Positions 61,881 to 64,000 of a DNA stretch of 64,000 bases are shown in pieces; positions within the stretch are counted from its first letter, which is position 1, and each line of letters begins with the position of its first letter. The translations under genes and the position numbers were made by a program. This DNA comes from Pseudomonas typographi (GTDB lineage: Bacteria; Pseudomonadota; Gammaproteobacteria; Pseudomonadales; Pseudomonadaceae): contig NZ_JAAOCA010000005.1 in assembly GCF_014694385.1 (NCBI RefSeq), forward strand, positions 160,854 to 224,853. Direction: 5' to 3'. The notes under the pieces are model-generated. The model made no database searches. It saw only the letters and a program-made list of their open reading frames with translations, and was not told the DNA's origin.

Positions 61881-62096
61881 GTTAATATTAAACGGCCACT
61901 GCGCAACTTTATGCACAGTTGCCAGGAAACTCTTAATCTGCAACTTGAAAACTTAAGTAATATATATTTATTAACTCATAGTTTGCGCACTGGTTAAAGT
62001 CGTTGCCGTTCATGGATCCCATTTCCCGGCAAAAGGACTTCACCATGCACATGCGTTGTGTTGCCCCCGCGCCAAGCCAGCCGAGGGCAAGTGCTG
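61881..62096 (+). promoter_or_regulatory. AT-rich region upstream of vgrG
   Basis: 216 bases, much richer in A/T than the surroundings (for example AAGTAATATATATTTATTAA at about 61955-61975). It probably holds the vgrG promoter. AT-rich islands upstream of vgrG genes are common targets for silencing proteins such as MvaT, and mark acquired segments. Confidence 0.5.
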
Positions 62097-64000
62097 ATGT
62101 TCAACCCCGCCAACCAACCTTTGTTTACCTTGAACCTGCCAGGGGCCGAGCACAGCCTTCAGGTGCTGGCGTTCACCGGCCATGAAGCCATCAGCCAGCC
62201 CTATACCTTCGAGCTGGAACTGGTGAGCGACGACCCCGGCCTTGACCTGCACAGCCTGCTGAACCAACCGGCGTTCCTCGCCTTCGATGCCCACGGCGCG
62301 GGCGTGCATGGCAGCGTGCAGCACATTGCCCAAGGCGAAAGCGGCCCGCGACTCACGCGCTACTACCTCACCCTGGCGCCAACGCTGGCGTACCTGGCCT
62401 ACCGCAGCAACCAGCGCATCTTCCAGCAGCGCAGCGTGCCGCAGATCGTTGCCCAGGTACTCAGCGAGCACGGCATTCTCGCCACCACCCACCACCGCTT
62501 CCAACTCGGCCCCACCGCGTACCCCCAACGCGAGTATTGCGTGCAGTACGGCGAAACCGACCTGCACTTCGTTCAGCGGCTGTGCGAGGAAGAGGGTATC
62601 CACTACCACTTCCAGCACAGCCCCGGCGGGCACATGCTGGTGTTCAGCGATGCATTGGAACCGCTGCCGCGCCTGGCCCCGTTGCCCTACCACCCGGACA
62701 CCGGGCAGGTGACCGAACAGCCGGTGATCAAACATTTCGGCGCAGGGCTGCATCCCCATACCCGCCATACGGCGCGCCGCGATTACGACTTCCAGCGACC
62801 CGGCGTTGCCATGGAGGCCGAATACCACGGCGATCACCCGGCCGACCGCACACTGCAACCGCAATGGGAAGACTACGCCTACCCCGGCCGCTTCACCGAA
62901 CGCGACCGTGGCAAGCTGCTGGCCAAGCGCGCCTTGGAGCGCCACCGCCAAGGCGGTGAGCAGGCCAATGGCAATAGCGACGCCGCCCTCCTCGCCAGCG
63001 GCCACTACCTGGAACTGGCCGAGCACCCGGTCAAGGCCTGGAACCAACAGTGGCTGCTGACCGAGGTGCACCATGAAGGCAAGCAGCCGCAGGTGCTGGA
63101 AGAAAGCACCCCCGACGGCACAGCAGCCGCAGGCGGCTTCCAGCAGGGCTACCGCAACCGCTTCCGTGCCATCCCCAGGGGTACGCCCTATCGCCCACCG
63201 TTGGCGCACCCCAAACCGCGCCTGCTCGGCAGCCAAACGGCCACGGTCACCGGCCCCGAGGGCGAAGAAATCCACTGCGACCGATACGGCCGGGTCAAGG
63301 TGCAATTCCACTGGGACCGCGACGGCCAGGGCGATGACAAAACCAGTTGCTGGGTGCGGGTCGCCAGTGCCTGGGCCGGCGACCGCTACGGCGCCATCGC
63401 CTTGCCCCGGGTGGGCATGGAGGTGCTGGTCAGCTTCCTGGAAGGCGACCCGGACCAACCGCTGGTTGCCGGTTGCCTCTACCACGCCGCCCACGAGCCC
63501 CCTTACGACCTGCCGGCGAACAAAACCCGCAGCGTGTTCAAAACACTCAGCAGCCCCGGCGGCGAAGGCTACAACGAGCTGCGCGTCGAAGACCGCGCAG
63601 GCGCCGAGCAGCTTTACATCCATGCCCAACGCGACTGGGCGCAGAACATCGAGCACGACCAGCACATCCGCGTGGGCCATGAGCGCCACGACACGGTCGA
63701 GGGCGCTAGCCACAGCTATTTCAAGGCCGACGAACACCGCACCACCGACGGCGAGCGCAAGGTCCAGGTCAAGGGCAGCGACCACTTGAGCGTGGAGCAC
63801 AGCCAGCATGTGCGCCTGGGTGAGGGGCAGTTCATCGAGGCCGGGCAGCAGATCCACCTGTGCAGCGGGCAGTCGCTGGTGATCGAAGCCGGGATGGAGA
63901 TTACCCTCAAGGCCGGCGGTAGCTTCATCAAGCTCGACCCAGGCGGCGTCACCCTGCTCGGGCAGATCAAGGCCAATGGCGGCGGCGCGCCGGGCATGGG
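62097..64000 (+). CDS. vgrG: Type VI secretion tip protein VgrG, 3' end missing
   Basis: 634 codons are present and the frame is open at the right edge. Trimeric spike of the T6SS needle. Gp27-like domain 1 to about 390 (YYLTLAPTLAYLAYRSNQRIFQQRSV, EEEGIHYHF), gp5-like OB fold around 390-470 (CDRYGRVKVQFHWDRDG, SCWVRVASAWAGDRYGA, PRVGMEVLVSFLEGDPD), then VEDRAGAEQLYIHAQRDW and the repeated beta-helix needle. GAGGG lies 9 bases upstream of the ATG. The frame is intact throughout. Confidence 0.95.
   Translation, partial: MFNPANQPLFTLNLPGAEHSLQVLAFTGHEAISQPYTFELELVSDDPGLDLHSLLNQPAFLAFDAHGAGVHGSVQHIAQGESGPRLTRYYLTLAPTLAYLAYRSNQRIFQQRSVPQIVAQVLSEHGILATTHHRFQLGPTAYPQREYCVQYGETDLHFVQRLCEEEGIHYHFQHSPGGHMLVFSDALEPLPRLAPLPYHPDTGQVTEQPVIKHFGAGLHPHTRHTARRDYDFQRPGVAMEAEYHGDHPADRTLQPQWEDYAYPGRFTERDRGKLLAKRALERHRQGGEQANGNSDAALLASGHYLELAEHPVKAWNQQWLLTEVHHEGKQPQVLEESTPDGTAAAGGFQQGYRNRFRAIPRGTPYRPPLAHPKPRLLGSQTATVTGPEGEEIHCDRYGRVKVQFHWDRDGQGDDKTSCWVRVASAWAGDRYGAIALPRVGMEVLVSFLEGDPDQPLVAGCLYHAAHEPPYDLPANKTRSVFKTLSSPGGEGYNELRVEDRAGAEQLYIHAQRDWAQNIEHDQHIRVGHERHDTVEGASHSYFKADEHRTTDGERKVQVKGSDHLSVEHSQHVRLGEGQFIEAGQQIHLCSGQSLVIEAGMEITLKAGGSFIKLDPGGVTLLGQIKANGGGAPGM

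Noticed and set aside
62040..63857. 605-codon minus-strand open frame
   Set aside because: Antisense shadow of vgrG; vgrG itself has full family motifs.

Overview
This window is a gene-dense, GC-rich stretch of a Pseudomonas chromosome. The evidence is the leuC-leuD-leuB-asd order with a divergent LysR regulator, the gltX-tRNA Ala/Glu cluster beside uvrB, the long rne-rluC-sppA-yceD-rpmF-plsX-fab operon region, EF-P with Arg32 next to its rhamnosyltransferase EarP, and heavy use of GTG/TTG starts. I cannot assign a species. The right edge cuts a type VI secretion vgrG and the left edge cuts asd.

Layout. 1-3457 (minus): asd (5' part only), leuB, leuD, leuC, for leucine and aspartate-family synthesis; the divergent LysR regulator and a PAS-GGDEF-EAL protein follow on the plus strand. 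6719-8672 (minus): small heat shock protein with a sigma-32-type promoter inside the end of dusC, then dusC and a hotdog thioesterase. 8795-10926 (minus): gltX followed by Ala-Glu-Ala-Glu tRNA genes with their own strong, GC-discriminator promoter. 10983-14562: uvrB with a LexA box, aromatic aminotransferase, tRNA-Asn. 14894-17863: MASE2 protein with a degenerate GGDEF domain, two DUF proteins, a TetR regulator. 17864-18628 is non-coding, with a small-RNA candidate and a possible gene remnant.

18629-28809 (minus) is the envelope/fatty-acid cluster: yceD-rpmF-plsX-fabD-fabG-acpP-fabF-pabC-mltG-tmk-holB-pilZ-tatD. It links ribosomal protein L32, phospholipid and fatty acid initiation, folate, peptidoglycan trimming, dTMP supply and the replication clamp loader. 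28933-36369: maf, sppA, a HAD phosphatase and rluC, then rne with a leader of about 0.7 kb and an 11-copy hexapeptide repeat. 36488-44960 (minus): mocA-xdhC, then comEC-exbB-exbD-lpxK-ycaR-kdsB-ptp-murB, mostly translationally overlapping. 45106-51371: DUF2062 protein, an ABC-2 exporter, fadE, a YcaQ-type glycosylase. 51530-54079: DUF1127 protein, LysR regulator, TauE-type permease, OhrR without a neighbouring ohr. 54306-59683: efp, earP, two small coupled genes (membrane protein and GreA/B-like), glpR and glpD without glpFK. 59691-64000: a pagL gene whose signal peptide is frameshifted at a CTGG repeat, rsmJ, a proline-rich duplicated protein, and vgrG.

No wholly new multi-gene system is evident; most of the window is conserved core genome. 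The most unusual points are the pagL tetranucleotide frameshift, the MASE2 protein that has lost its cyclase motif but keeps an RxxD I-site, a three-copy intergenic repeat of about 47 nt, the candidate small RNA upstream of tatD's convergent end, and the vgrG boundary.
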